Source of the DNA: Vandiemenella viatica
Taxonomy: Eukaryota; Arthropoda; Insecta; Orthoptera; Morabidae
Direction of reading: 5' to 3'
Length of the DNA: 64,000 bases
Assembly (NCBI GenBank): GCA_031002005.1
Contig: JARYHS010006964.1
Coordinates: 4,588,001-4,652,000, forward strand
Shown in pieces: positions 42,927 through 54,086 of the stretch. Within the stretch, counting starts at the first letter, position 1. Each line of letters begins with the position of its first letter. The notes under the pieces are model-generated. The model saw only the letters and a list, made by a program, of their open reading frames with translations. It was not told the origin of the DNA and ran no database searches. The position numbers were made by a program, and so were the translations under genes.

Positions 42927-43283
42927 CTAGGGTTGACTGATACAGGATTATAATTTCCGGGACATTTCTGTGGTTAAAGGGTAATTTAGTGGTATGTTTA
43001 AGGAGTGAACAAATATTCAAATTAAAAAGTTGTATTTTATGTAAAAACTATGATATATATATAAGATTATTAATTCAACTTTGGTTGAGAATCACTACGT
43101 CATAGTAGAACAGTCTATACACATTGTCTCTGGTGGAGCGCTCCTCCACTTCCCGCTGCGAGCGCGGCATGGCCACCATGCTTAAACGGGAATTCCGGAA
43201 CAGTAACGCTTAATTCCTGGACACGGGACCAGACACAAAATTCCGGGACATTCCAGGATTTCCAGGCCATCTGTCAACCCTAG
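42927..43283. mobile_element. 357-bp element with CTAGGGTTGAC ends, 6-bp direct repeat CCTAGT
   Basis: It starts CTAGGGTTGACTGAT and ends ATCTGTCAACCCTAG. Subterminal blocks with TTCCGGGACATT are also inverted. The flanking direct repeat is CCTAGT at 42921-42926 and 43284-43289. The termini resemble the hAT at 40276 (AGGGTTG.CAA), but an 8-bp duplication is not seen, so the class is uncertain. Confidence 0.7.
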
Positions 43284-44032
43284 CCTAGTGTGGTATTAGT
43301 TTATTGACTACAGTTCATTTTCGTCTCTGTGTGCCGTGCAGTAGTTGTTTGTCTAGTCGCTGTGGTTCTATTCGTCTTGTCTGTGCGCAGTCTCCATATT
43401 GGTTGGTAGAGCAGCACGTGATCTTAATTGTACTGAGTTAATATATTCTTGAGTCCAACTTTCTCGTATCTTGTGGGAGCGGTTTTCTACTAAGCGCCTG
43501 CAAATTATCCGTTAAATCAGAAGCTCTCCGAACGAACTAAAAAATGAATGAAATTGCTGCTCAGTCACTACGGCTATCAGAATATTTTTACTCTCGACTA
43601 GTGGCAGCCCTGTTATTCCAATGAACAGCTCTTTTATAAAGATTTTTAACTAGCATTTTTTAACATAGAAAATTATTACATCATGTTTGAGTGATAGTGG
43701 AAAACTGATATCTCTAAATACAAATTAGTAACAATGGTATTCAGAGCGAGACCGTTATGATCCTGCCGTCTTGTTTGCGGTGGTTGCGTCCCGTATTGTT
43801 GCGTAACTTTCCCGTCTGATCACCTCGCCTCCATGCAGTTCTTTTTTCTTTTTTAATCTCTCAATAGCAGTGGATTCCTTACTAAAATACTGAACCTAGC
43901 GGCATATTTTTTCTTGCCAGTTCCTTTAGACGACCTACCTTTATTCTAAAGAACTATTACCTTATTTTCCCTGCAGCTTTTGTTAAAATCATACATAAAT
44001 TCAATTATTTACTATCATTCATTTTCAATATT

Positions 44033-44335
44033 CTACGCGGCTATTTTTAGCGCTGTACATTCGTGTGAACTTGTCTCCTGTTTCAATATGCCGCGCATAC
44101 TGCGTCTGCACCTGCTGTTTAACGTGGTATCGGTCCTGCCTTGCTTACAACCCACGTCCTCAGTTGTCTGCTTCATATATTCTAATCTCTTTCTTCCTCT
44201 GCAGCTCTTACCTTCCACTTTTCCCTCTACTAAGAATATAACCAATCCTGCATGTCTCAGAATATGGTCTACCAGCTTGTCATTCCAGGCTGTCTGCCCC
44301 GCTGTCCCGCCTCCGCAAACAAACCACAATTCAAT
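44033..44335 (-). pseudogene. RTE-type LINE C-terminal relic (partner of 26550)
   Basis: Minus frame with WNDKLVDHILRHAG, VEGKVEGKSCRGRKRLEYMK and EDVGCKQGR, nearly identical to the copy in the left arm. Confidence 0.75.
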
Positions 44336-44767
44336 AAATCTACTTACGGGGTGTCAAACAGACGATACGGCTGTCGAATAGACGCATGGACCATTGCTGA
44401 TCACGCGAGGATTCATTAGCAGCAGACAAGACACGAGTTTTCGCTTATTTCCAACTACGTCACAGATCAAAAAAATCGCTAGCTGCAACGCTGAGAATCT
44501 TGCTACTGAAGAGCTATGGGTGGGATAATTTCAACACTTCCGTTCCAACACTCACAGGCCTCTTTTCCACTAAGCGGCTAGTTATTTATTCAGTTATGGC
44601 ACTGACCATACCCATTGACGCGACCGCGACTTGGCAGTCGTCACGACTCGAGCAGCCGCTCGTGACTCAATACCTTCATAAAATTACTGCGCAATGCACA
44701 CTGCGCGGTTAGCCGCTCGCGACTGATCACCTCCGGTACCATTGTTTCAGTACCTAGCGTGGCGTGA

Positions 44768-44962
44768 ATGAATAAAGACGTGCTTTTTGTGCAAGACAGC
44801 ATGACGCAAGACACAAATACGGAAGATTTCAGAACAAAGATTGAGTCTTTGCTATTAATATGGAATATGCAGAGTTCAGAATACTCTGACCGAAACTTGA
44901 GCAAGTCGGCTTGGGAGACTTTTTGGAAAGCTAGCCAAGCTGATGGTGCATCCTTGCACTAA
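44768..44962 (+). pseudogene. Possible MADF/Myb-SANT-like relic
   Basis: A 65-codon frame with EDFRTKIESLLLIWNMQSSEY and SAWETFWKASQ. Its Trp spacing suits the MADF/Myb-SANT-like partner protein of animal Harbinger elements, but it is too short for certainty. Confidence 0.45.
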
Positions 44963-45017
44963 ATCATCATTACGGACATGCCTTTCACGTCCAAAATTAT
45001 GCAAAATACACGTAGCT

Positions 45018-45250
45018 TTAACAATTTCTATAGACAAATCTATGTCTGAGTTTAAGCTCTGTGAAATATACGCTATTTTTGGCCATTATCCCAAATGTAC
45101 ACTCGATGTATGGCCTTGCGCTACACAACCTTTTTGTTGATAATGTTAGCCCACTATAAGGACGCATAACTTTATCACTTAGTTTGAAAGCATCATCACC
45201 AACGAAAGCATAAGGCATCAGTGTGTACTTTATTCATGAAATTGGTGCTT
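45018..45250 (-). pseudogene. Harbinger DDE_Tnp_4 transposase fragment
   Basis: The minus frame reads MPYAFVGDDAFKLSDKVMRPY, then RPYIECTFGIMAKNSVYF and, after a frameshift, SIEIVKATCILHNFGR. Harbinger nucleases have the blocks ...VGDDAFPL...MRPYPG, R..IENAFGILA..WRIF and VKA.CVLHNFL in this order. The Asp of GDDAF is one of the catalytic residues. The N-terminal portion with the first Asp is missing. Confidence 0.75.
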
Positions 45251-45526
45251 TTCTGGAATATTAAGTTCATTCTTGGTCTTTTTTTTTTTGTAGATTGTAC
45301 TACCCCTAAGTATAGATGCGTCACTTCATTTTCCGTAAGCTCTAACTTTTATGTAAATAAATTTATAGTTAATAGGAAAATTCGTTTCCGTTTTTTTTAA
45401 CAAGTAAAGACATGTTACTTCTTTTACATCCATTTAGAAAATGAGCTGGTTTGTGGAATACAGTCGCGCCCCAGTCGCTAGCGACTGAGGTCGCCCGCGA
45501 CTAGCCGCTTAGTGGAAAAGCAGCCT

Positions 45527-46823
45527 CAACTGTACGAAACTTCGTACAACTATTGGGTACGTTAATTGTCTGCCTGCAAGTAACGCATTTATCGAGTTTT
45601 TTTTCTATATTAAATAAACGTTACATGTCGCAGTATTGAAAGCCATTTTGATTACCAGTACTAACATCAACAAATCATGTAATCATTGGTAATTGAGAAA
45701 TAGACACGATATATTGAAACTAATTTGTTCCGCCAATAAAACAAATCAACTGCCTAGTTAGACACCAGATGTCAGACACTAAGGCTTAGTAACTCAGATG
45801 ACATTTAATGCATTCTACTTAATAAAAACTAGTAAAACAATTACTTTTTTACAAAATTCGTAAGCGGTACAGCTTTGACGATAAAAATTCCTCAAGCGTC
45901 CCGCTTTCACGAAAAATATAAATTATCACTTTAGGCATCACTGAAGAGAAAGGGAAAGATTAATTAATAACAGTTTACAATCACAAGTATGGTTTTGCTC
46001 GCTGATAGCTAAAACTTGTTAAGCGAACAATTTGCCAGCATTAGAAAACAAGAACTGAACTGTCCGTTATATATTCTGTGAGGCAATCAGTGTTATCAAC
46101 TGTCGCTCACACGAGAGCCAGCAGGCGTCCTCTAGTGACCTTGACTCTCGTTACAAATCATCCACACTAACCAGAGCGTTTCCTGCACTAATTCTGCTCC
46201 AGATATATAACTCATCACTCCCTAGTTCACGAATAATGGTAAAAAACAAAAAAGTGCAGAAAACCCTCCCGTGGAATCGAACTCGCGACATTGCAAGTGA
46301 CGGCTAACAGGACTGCGCCAATTACAGTTCCATATCAGAATATTTGTTTATTTATTATTATTATACTATCATTGTTATTATTGGTGGACGAGGGAGTGAC
46401 TACTCTCATTACATTTAATGATTAATTGTAACAATTAGAGAAAAATCATAAGTAAGATACAAAAATAACAGATAGTGCCGCACTATGGTTTTCACAGCGC
46501 TGTTTTGTACAGTGCAAGTGAAACTATGTCATGCAGTGACTTGTTTCTCTGTAATTCGTCCTTTTGAAATCACGTCAGATCATGTATTTTTTCTAATATA
46601 TCATCTAGTATATTTTCTACCGCAGATTGTATAAATGAAATGTTTTACCTTAAATAATTTGTGTCTGCTGCGCCTATTCATACAGGAACTGGGCACAGTG
46701 AAATATAAGATTTTATTTCTCATTAGATATCCGTATCTATGCAGTTCGACCAATAATCACGATCCGGTGAGGGTATATTAGGTACTTGGTTCATATTTTA
46801 TTATTATTGATATAATTTTAACG
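45527..46823. other. Right-arm sequence without genes
   Basis: Matches 24997-26340 inverted. It includes the tRNA-like segment complement at about 46275-46330. No coding sequence was recognised. Confidence 0.6.
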
Positions 46824-47012
46824 GAGCGTGGTGGGTGAGCGGTAAAGCTCTGGCCTCGCAGTCGGAAAGATGAGGTCTTGAATTTTCGCTCCGCCATCTA
46901 TATAGATTTGGGCTTTCTTTGGTTTCACCAGATCGCACCAGGCGAATGCCAGGATGGTTCCTTCAAAAGGCTGTAGCGTGTTCACTGAAGAGGGGCGACC
47001 CAAGGTCACTAC
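46824..47012 (+). mobile_element. tRNA-derived SINE (partner of 24805)
   Basis: Head GAGCGTGGTGGGTGAGCGG, the same decayed body as the left-arm copy (CGCTCCGCCATCTATATAG), and the same odd 3' part ending GGTCACTAC. Confidence 0.82.
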
Positions 47013-47560
47013 TCTACCCCCACTCCGCTGCCCTCACCACTACAGAGCTGCCACGCATGCGCAAACGTCGTCACAACGTATGCCGTACAATATTTTGCAT
47101 CTAATATTATCATTTCTTTGGTAAAATCGATCATTTTAATCAATTGTCGTGAACAAATGAGTGAATCGTATGTCACATAAATTGCGAATTTACCAATTAC
47201 AGTTTCATATCTCAATACAGATAAAAATTATTTACATGGTATCAATAAAATTTAGTTTCCAGTCACGATTATTATTTTTTTAAATTTGTCAAGTCGTCCA
47301 GTGTATCTCTTTGGAGACTAAATGGATGTCCCTGGAACATTCAGTCTGGTTCCTGTACATACCCGCTGCACTGTTCCTAACGATACGCCGCATTGCTCTG
47401 CTGTGATTTCTTGCGGTCCCCTAAAAAGCATATTAGGTTTTCCTTTTGAGGTTTCTAGTGTTTTAAAGTAACTATAGACTTCAATATTAATTGCTTTTGA
47501 CGGCCGCCTAATGTAACAATTATCTGATGCTATTTCACTTACAGCAGTTACACTTGTTTA

Positions 47561-47910
47561 GGAGCGTCCATAAACCACGTGTGTTGGTCTACGGAGTGGA
47601 GGGGTTGGCTAGAAGGCTACGCTGCGCTTCGTTGGGGGGGAGAGGGGAGGGGGGAAGGAGGCTTTTCGGAGCATCATATCATTTTTGACAGTCAAAATGA
47701 GATAGAGAACAGACAACTGTATGTGAATATTTATTTGTCCGTATGCAATTTACCATAGTGTGACAAGATAAAACAGTACAAAATGTCTTCTGGAATCAAA
47801 AGGGAGAAAAAGCTACGTGCTACGCGGAGGTGGAGAGGGGTGTAGAGGCTATGGGGGGATGGGGGTTCATAGGAGGTCAAAATAGAGCTACGTGATTTAT
47901 GGACGCTCCC
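47561..47910. mobile_element. MITE with GGAGCGTCCATAAA ends, probable TA duplication
   Basis: Starts GGAGCGTCCATAAACCACG and ends CGTGATTTATGGACGCTCCC, flanked by TA at 47559-47560 and 47911-47912. Same family as 21618-22009 and 12033-12240. The interior is G-rich on this strand. Confidence 0.8.
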
Positions 47911-48041
47911 TATGTATTCCCATAAATACGATAATACGACAGTACTGCAGCAATGCCTCTGGCCAGCCTGTAGTGGAAGGCAATGGGAAGGGGGGGGGGA
48001 TGAGGTATGGGGAACATGACCTTGACGCGCCAGTTCAGAGC

Positions 48042-48110
48042 GAACAAGGTAGAATTCCTTCCCGTTCCTTGAACCAGTCCTTCTAATCACCTCGAAGTCG
48101 GCGGAAAGTA
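48042..48110 (+). mobile_element. SINE 3' fragment
   Basis: Contains GAATTCCTTCCCGTTCCTTG and CACCTCGAAGTCGGCGGAAAG, matching the SINE 3' third. Confidence 0.6.
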
Positions 48111-48643
48111 AAACCATCTCTATGGCTAAACAACAACTGTGATTAGGCAGGCCTGTATGTGATTCTAGTCTCTGACGCTCGTCTACTGGAACCGCATTCG
48201 TCCGAGTAACGCCCGATCTGACGGCCGACCAGTTCATCCGATTAACCTCGTCCACTGCAAACCAATTACCAACGACCCACACACATTGCTGCTTCAACAC
48301 CAAGCGAACGGGGTGTTTTCATAAAATCTATAGCGACTTATATTTCGTAGAAGTAGACTTTACCTCGCCTTCGCGAAATATTACGAGGGTCTGGGTCGTA
48401 TTTAGGATGTGTAGACCCTTGGGCTGAACCGGTGATGGGCGCCTTGCCCCGCAAATATTTTCAAATTCAACTTGCATTTTTACAGTTATTTTCTAACCAA
48501 AATTCTACAATAAACATTTCAAATTTATTATTTAACTGTGGAATATTTTAATATACCGTATCTAGAAGAATATAGGACTGTTAGGATTAAATGAAAACAA
48601 TTGAAAATCACTAAGATATTCAACAAAATTTATTAACATCGCT

Positions 48644-48844
48644 CTACCGAGCGTGGTGGTGTAACGGATAGCGTTATGGAGGATAGCGTCCGGGCATCCA
48701 GATATGGGTTTTCAATGGTTTCCAAAATAACTCCAGGCAAATTCCGGGATGCTTCCTTAAAAAGGCCATGGCCGAATTCCTTCCCATTCCTTGCCCCCAT
48801 CCTTTCCCGTCTCTAAAGACCTCGCTGTTGAGAGACGTAAAGCA

Positions 48845-48847
<3 letters not shown>
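48644..48847 (+). mobile_element. tRNA-derived SINE (partner of 24478)
   Basis: Head GAGCGTGGTGGTGTAACGG with a deletion that removes the B box. The body and 3' end are intact (CTCGCTGTTGAGAGACGTAAAG). Followed by A42. Confidence 0.85.

Positions 48848-48889
<42 letters not shown>
48848..48889 (+). repeat. A42 homopolymer at SINE 3' end
   Basis: The left-arm copy has seven T at the same place (about 24474-24480), so the tract lengths differ by 35. Confidence 0.9.
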
Positions 48890-48891
<2 letters not shown>

Positions 48892-49940
48892 CTCTAAACA
48901 ATTATAGAAGAAAAAGAATGAGAAGTTGAGAGTTATGTCGATGTTGTCAACTTCAAAAAAGTCAATCTTTCAATTTTAAAAATAAAGGAACATATAAAAA
49001 AAGATACAAAAAGAAGAATTACAAGAAACAAGCAAATTTTGTTTTTGTGATGCGGGCTCTTAGGCCAATATAGCCTATGCGGTCCGGACATGATCTCATA
49101 ATGCTTTGAGAATATTCCAGTACGAAATTCAAATAATTGTCTTTACTGTACAAGTTTTTAATGAAATAATTATTATAACTGCGTAGACGCACTTGCAATA
49201 ATAATTGTCCTTTCGGTAGATATTATTCTTAAAATATTTATATTTTATAGCGACTGCGTGCCACAACAGTGTATGATAGAATTTGAAAAAACACAAATCA
49301 AGACCAAATAAGAGATAAACAATGCAGACTTGTATATTAGGAGCGCAACATGCGGTTGACATTCGGTGGAATACGTCTGACTTCCATTGGGGTCGATCAG
49401 TCACTCGGCCGCATTCGGCCGAGCAGGTCGTGTCCAGTGTCTTTACCGTCTCGGTCTCGGGATTAGTCGGCCATATTCGGCCGGACAGTCGGTCGGACGA
49501 ATTCGGTGCCAGTGGACGATCAGCCTAAGCCAGGGGTACTATGTGCATGCAGGCTTCAAAACTGCTATGAACGCTGACAAATTATTCATACCAATGAAAA
49601 CTATTTCCTACACCCAAAAATAGTCTCCTTGTACACAAAATATTCGTTTTTTTTTATTTAAAAAAAAAAATTAAAGTAAGTTATGAAAGCCAAACTTATT
49701 ACTGATAAGTGATGTGCTTGGAATGTGATCGACTTGGAACCATGCAGCTTATGTTTCAAAATTTATGTGACAATTGAATTAAGTCAGAATAAGACGTTAA
49801 CAAAATGATTTATTTCCTTCCATTAAATTTGAAATCTCAATGAACATCGAGGTGTTTCATTTACGTTTCCATCCCAATCACCGCACCACCAAACCGGTTT
49901 TCATGGTTTCGTTGGTCTGCATCGTTAAGTCTGAAGCCTC

Positions 49941-49941
<1 letters not shown>

Positions 49942-49971
<30 letters not shown>
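49942..49971 (+). repeat. A30 homopolymer in right arm
   Basis: Lies between GAAGCCTCC and TGTACCAACG. The left-arm equivalent (about 23425) has only about nine T. Confidence 0.9.
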
Positions 49972-49973
<2 letters not shown>

Positions 49974-50519
49974 TACCAACGTACATTCGTCCCAAACGAT
50001 TAATCTGTATCGCTGCAAAAAACATTGGACATCGCCAAGTTCTTTGGAAGGTTGCACGCTGTAGTTTCATTGATCTGCGTATTCAACGGCTTGACCGCCT
50101 TCAAAGACCGTAGCTGCAACTCCCGCTGAAGCAAGCGAATCGATACCAAAATACTTTTTCGGGTTCCACCTGGACCGTCCGAGCAGAAATTACCTCTAGT
50201 TGCATCGTTCACAACTTTCATGAGCGTACTTTAGTTGCCGATTCAACAGCTGATTCTCGTGGGTCATGCCTAAAAGGGGGAGTAGCTTGTTCGATACCAT
50301 CAAGAACAAGTCCTCAGCTAACATCAACCGAACAGAAATAAAATAAATACATTTGTAGGGCAGACGGCGAAATAACACAAAAAGAAAAACAAAAGTAACT
50401 TTATTGTCATTTAGGCCTGGAATGCGTTTTTCCAGATTATTGTACATGTTTTCCGGTTATTTATTTTTTTCAATAGGTAACATTCAACTGAGTATTTTAC
50501 ATCCTGGGAGCATAAGGAA

Positions 50520-50520
<1 letters not shown>

Positions 50521-50553
<33 letters not shown>
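50521..50553 (+). repeat. A33 homopolymer in right arm
   Basis: Lies between GCATAAGGAAC and GAGGTTATG. The left-arm equivalent (about 22892) has six T. Confidence 0.9.
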
Positions 50554-50557
<4 letters not shown>

Positions 50558-51509
50558 TTATGAATATCCATTATTTGAATCGTGAGGTATACAAAAATTC
50601 CATACAAAAAAAGCAATTTTAGGTTATTCGAATTTTTCAATTTTGCTGGTAACTTTTCCAATTTTTCTTTATCTAAAAATCTTATTCCAACAATTACGAT
50701 CATTTAAAAAAAATATATATATATCCAAATTGTTCCATAGAAAATAGCGCTTTAAGTTTTTCCGAATTTTTCATTTTTTTGGGTAACTTATCCAATTTTT
50801 CTTTCTCATAAAACCTTATTCGGACTGTTACGAACATTAAAAAAAAGATAGCCAGTCGCTGCAGCCTTTTGTAGTGATGCACTTGCCAACTAACACGATT
50901 TCATTTTTGTTTGTATAGACACAGTACCTATCAGTGAGCATTAAACATCACAATGATCATCATATTTTCTCATCGTCAGAAATATACAGCTCTAATGACG
51001 TCCTCATCGACGACCCGTAAATCCCTAAAAACAATGAGTAAAGGCCCATTCACACTAGCGGTCAGCTCAGCTCAGGTCAAAAATCGCCATACACGTAATC
51101 TAATGGGAGCACTCACACTACGCGGTCCGCTCAGGTCAGGACAAGGCAGGTCAAACCGAAGATCAACAACGGTCAAGACCTGAGCTGAGCTGAGCTGACC
51201 GCTAGTGTGAATGTGCAACGGTCAGGTCAGGTCAGATCAAATGGGCGGCGAACGTCTGAAAACTATGCTCGTGAGCAATAAATAAAGAGTAATTAAAAAA
51301 AAAATGTTTTAATGGTATGTTATTTCTGTTTATTATAAAGCCGGCAAACTTTAATACAAATTCAAATATTATTACACGTTTTAGTACTGTCAAGATACAG
51401 ATCCTGTTTCCGAATTTTTAAAAAATATTGTGAATATATTTTTTGAATCAAATGCTTCTGTACCAGCGTTAGCACAAAAACAAATAATATTTGTAAAGTA
51501 GGGTTTCTC

Positions 51510-51730
51510 TCTCATCCTGAAATTCACTTTCTACATGGCATGAAATTTTATCCTTCCGTAAATAATTGTGCAAAATACATGTTGCTAAAATTATGTTATC
51601 AATTAATCCTGGAGCAGAATTAATTTTTCTAAAATAAATTCGAAATCTTTGAGCCCTAAAATATCAAAAGTATTTCGCACAACTCACCTCTCATGGCATA
51701 ACCGGTAGTTAGCATTCTTCTTTCTCTTTA
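51510..51730 (-). pseudogene. Harbinger DDE transposase C-terminal relic
   Basis: On the minus strand, in shifting frames, the sequence gives NYRLCHER, then VVRNTFDIL, then INSAPGLIDNIILATCILHN with LRKDK after it. These are the last blocks of DDE_Tnp_4 (YRLS.AR.VVENAFGIL...NI..ACC.LHNYLR). It supports the Harbinger assignment made from the TAA duplication. Confidence 0.7.
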
Positions 51731-52303
51731 TCTGTCTGCGCTTGAAACTCTGGATACACTCAGGACAATCGTATTCTTGATCTTGACGTATTTTTAGGCT
51801 GTTGATCCGAAATCATTGCGATTTGATTGACGTTGGGGTAGAAAACGGCATTGTTTACTATGAGCAACTGAAATGAAATGGCCTCGTCTACGACTTGATC
51901 TGGCCTGAGCTGAGCTGAGCTGGCCGCTAGTGTGAATGCTACCCTGGATTGTGAGTTGGGCTGACCTGACCTGAGCTGAGCTGACCTGACCTGACCACTC
52001 ACTCACTCACTCACGCAGCGGTTCGCATACGAGTGCACCGAGGTTATCAACTCTTTGCTCGCGTATGCGGGCACTGTTTGCTTTAGCGGAGAATATAGTG
52101 AGCGGTTTCTTCTTCTTCTTTGGGGACATCCTTTGCCCTCCCTTCCCTGAGCTTTTAGGGATTTACCGCCACACGGCCCACTCCTGCGGGAGTGGAACCC
52201 CCTGGCGCAAGATTTAGGATTGCTCCTGGGCCTGGCAAACCTAACGGTGACAACAAGGGTCCAGAGCAATATCCCTCCTTGTTTGTTACCTCAACAGTAG
52301 GGT

Positions 52304-54086
52304 ATGTCTTCAGCGGCAGACTTTCTCCGCACTACTACTGCGGCTGACGTCACTGACTCTCCACGCTCGCCCTCACCAGTTATAGCCGAACCACAGGACT
52401 CAGCACCAGGAAGTTGCCTTCACAACTCCTCCGAAGAAGACGAAGAAGACATCAACGCTGGGATAATATCCTCAAAACGCAGTGCAGTAACTCCTACTAC
52501 AGGCAAAGCCCACACGAAGAGGATGGTTAAAGCCTGTATGAGAAAGATGTCTACACGGCTCCCAAAAGAGACATCCAAGAAGTCTAGAGGTTGGACTACA
52601 CTGGTCAATGCAGTTCAATCACAAATTTCCCCAACTCAGAGACGTCCCACAGCCGAGCCTACTGGTGCCACCGAGATGACAGGAACTGATATTGATGATG
52701 AGCAGCAAAACCTTCCACTGTCAAACCAACCAACTGATGATGGCTTCAAGCTCCCACGGCGTACAGCAAAAGCCGCTACATTAGCTCAGAATCTTTCAGT
52801 GGTTGAAACAGCCAACAAGTTTAAACCACTACAGACAGATCCTTCACCAACAGAAGCCACACCAGCACCAACTGAACCTAGATCGGCGCACATCCCACCG
52901 ATTGTAGTCCAATTTGAGGAAAATTATAAGACCCTGCATGACAGAATAGAAACAGTGGTGAAGAGTTCTTTTGCTGCCAAGTCCGCCAGCGGTGACAAAA
53001 TAAAGTTCACCTTCACCACAGTTGAAGATTACACTGCCGCCACAGGGATGCTACAGGAAAGAGGGACCCCGTACTATACATTCCCTGTTGGAGCAGCTCC
53101 TCTTCTGAAAGTAGTTTTCAGGGGTATCCCAAGAACTCTACCAACAAGTGAATTAAAAAATGAGCTTACTGACATGGGGTTCATCATCCAGTCTGTGGCA
53201 CAACTTCGAAGACCAGGCACCAACGTCATCATGCCCCTGTTCCTGGTAACCCTAATCGACTGCCAGGAAAACAGGGCTATCTTTGGCGTAGAAACGATTT
53301 GCCATCTTAAGGTCCAGGTGGAAAAGCTACGGGCTTCAACTGGTCCTCCTCAGTGCTACAATTGCCAACTGTTTGGACATGTAGCCAAAAACTGCAGAAT
53401 GCCGCCAGTCTGTGTAAAATGTGCCGGACAGCATGAGTCTACCCAATGTACATCTCAGAAAGGCAGGGACGAGACCAAATGCTCAAACTGCGGGGCTGGG
53501 CACGTAGCCAGCTATAAGGGCTGCCCAGCATTCAAAAGGGCTCGTGATAGGCAAAGAGGTACAACAAGTGAGCAAGAAAGGCCACCAGACAAGAAACAAC
53601 CACCAACTGCAGTGCCACCACAACAAAGCACTACTGCCATAGAGAAAAAATGGTACCGCTGTCACAGAAAAAGAACAGACTCTCACTAACCATGGGAAGA
53701 AGAAATCCAAGCCGCGCAAAAGACCTAAAAATAAGGCTGGGCCACAGCGCGAACCAGGGAAGAGTCATCCTCCAAGGGGAGTAGAGGAGAGGCCCCTTGA
53801 GGATCAATCTGCCCTATCAGGTGGTTTCCCCGAAATGGGCTCACCCGAGAATGCCTCGCTACAGCCGAGAGAGGACCCACATGCAAACCTACAAGGCGCC
53901 TCCCAACAGAGACAGAATCAAGGCGTAACCAGCGAAGCACAGGAGAGTATCGACAGGCTAACCAGGATGCTAGAGTCTGCACTAAAAATGGTCGCCAACC
54001 TTACAGAGCAGCTGGAGAAGATGACCAGCGCCGTGACGAAAGCCCTGGCTTCCCCAAAGTGCTCCCACTGCAACCACCATGGCTAG
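52304..54086 (+). pseudogene. Jockey-type ORF1 (PRE_C2HC and zinc knuckles), one frameshift
   Basis: The first frame (52304-53689, 461 codons; in-frame ATG at 52304) has an acidic/Ser-rich N-terminus. A PRE_C2HC-like RNA-binding region follows at about residues 215-350 (VFRGIPRTLPTSELKNEL, then LFLVTLIDC). Three knuckles come next: CYNCQLFGHVAKNC, CVKCAGQHESTQC and CSNCGAGHVASYKGC. The frame ends early. The expected C-terminus continues in another frame to 54086, with a coiled-coil-like tail (LTRMLESALKMVANLTEQLE) ending CSHCNHHG. The shift lies between about 53640 and 53690, near A-runs. The last codons overlap ORF2 as ATGGCTAG. Confidence 0.85.

Larger units (their letters stand above)
44556..45526. 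mobile_element. PIF/Harbinger-type element, right arm only
   Basis: The ends AGGCCTCTTTTCCACTAAGC and its near-complement GCTTAGTGGAAAAGCAGCCT are inverted repeats, continuing into GGCTAG...CGCGAC-type blocks. The corresponding place in the left arm (near 26340-26355) is uninterrupted. The direct duplication is short and imperfect (CAC/CAA). Relics of both Harbinger proteins are inside, on opposite strands. Confidence 0.8.
47013..48556. mobile_element. 1.5-kb composite insertion in the right arm
   Basis: The left arm goes directly from GTAGTGACC to CTAGATAC with six bases between. The right arm has about 1.54 kb here instead. It holds unrecognised sequence, a MITE (47561-47910), a SINE 3' fragment (48042-48110) and further unrecognised DNA. 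It could be one large element or several insertions. No terminal repeats were found. Confidence 0.65.
43960..51038. repeat. Right arm of the very large inverted repeat
   Basis: Complement of 22194-26925, in order. It is longer because of right-arm-only insertions: a Harbinger-type element at 44556-45526, a composite block at about 47013-48556, and long A-runs at 48848, 49942 and 50521. It lacks the insertion found at 22658. It ends next to the TAA duplication of the Harbinger element at 51042. Confidence 0.9.
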
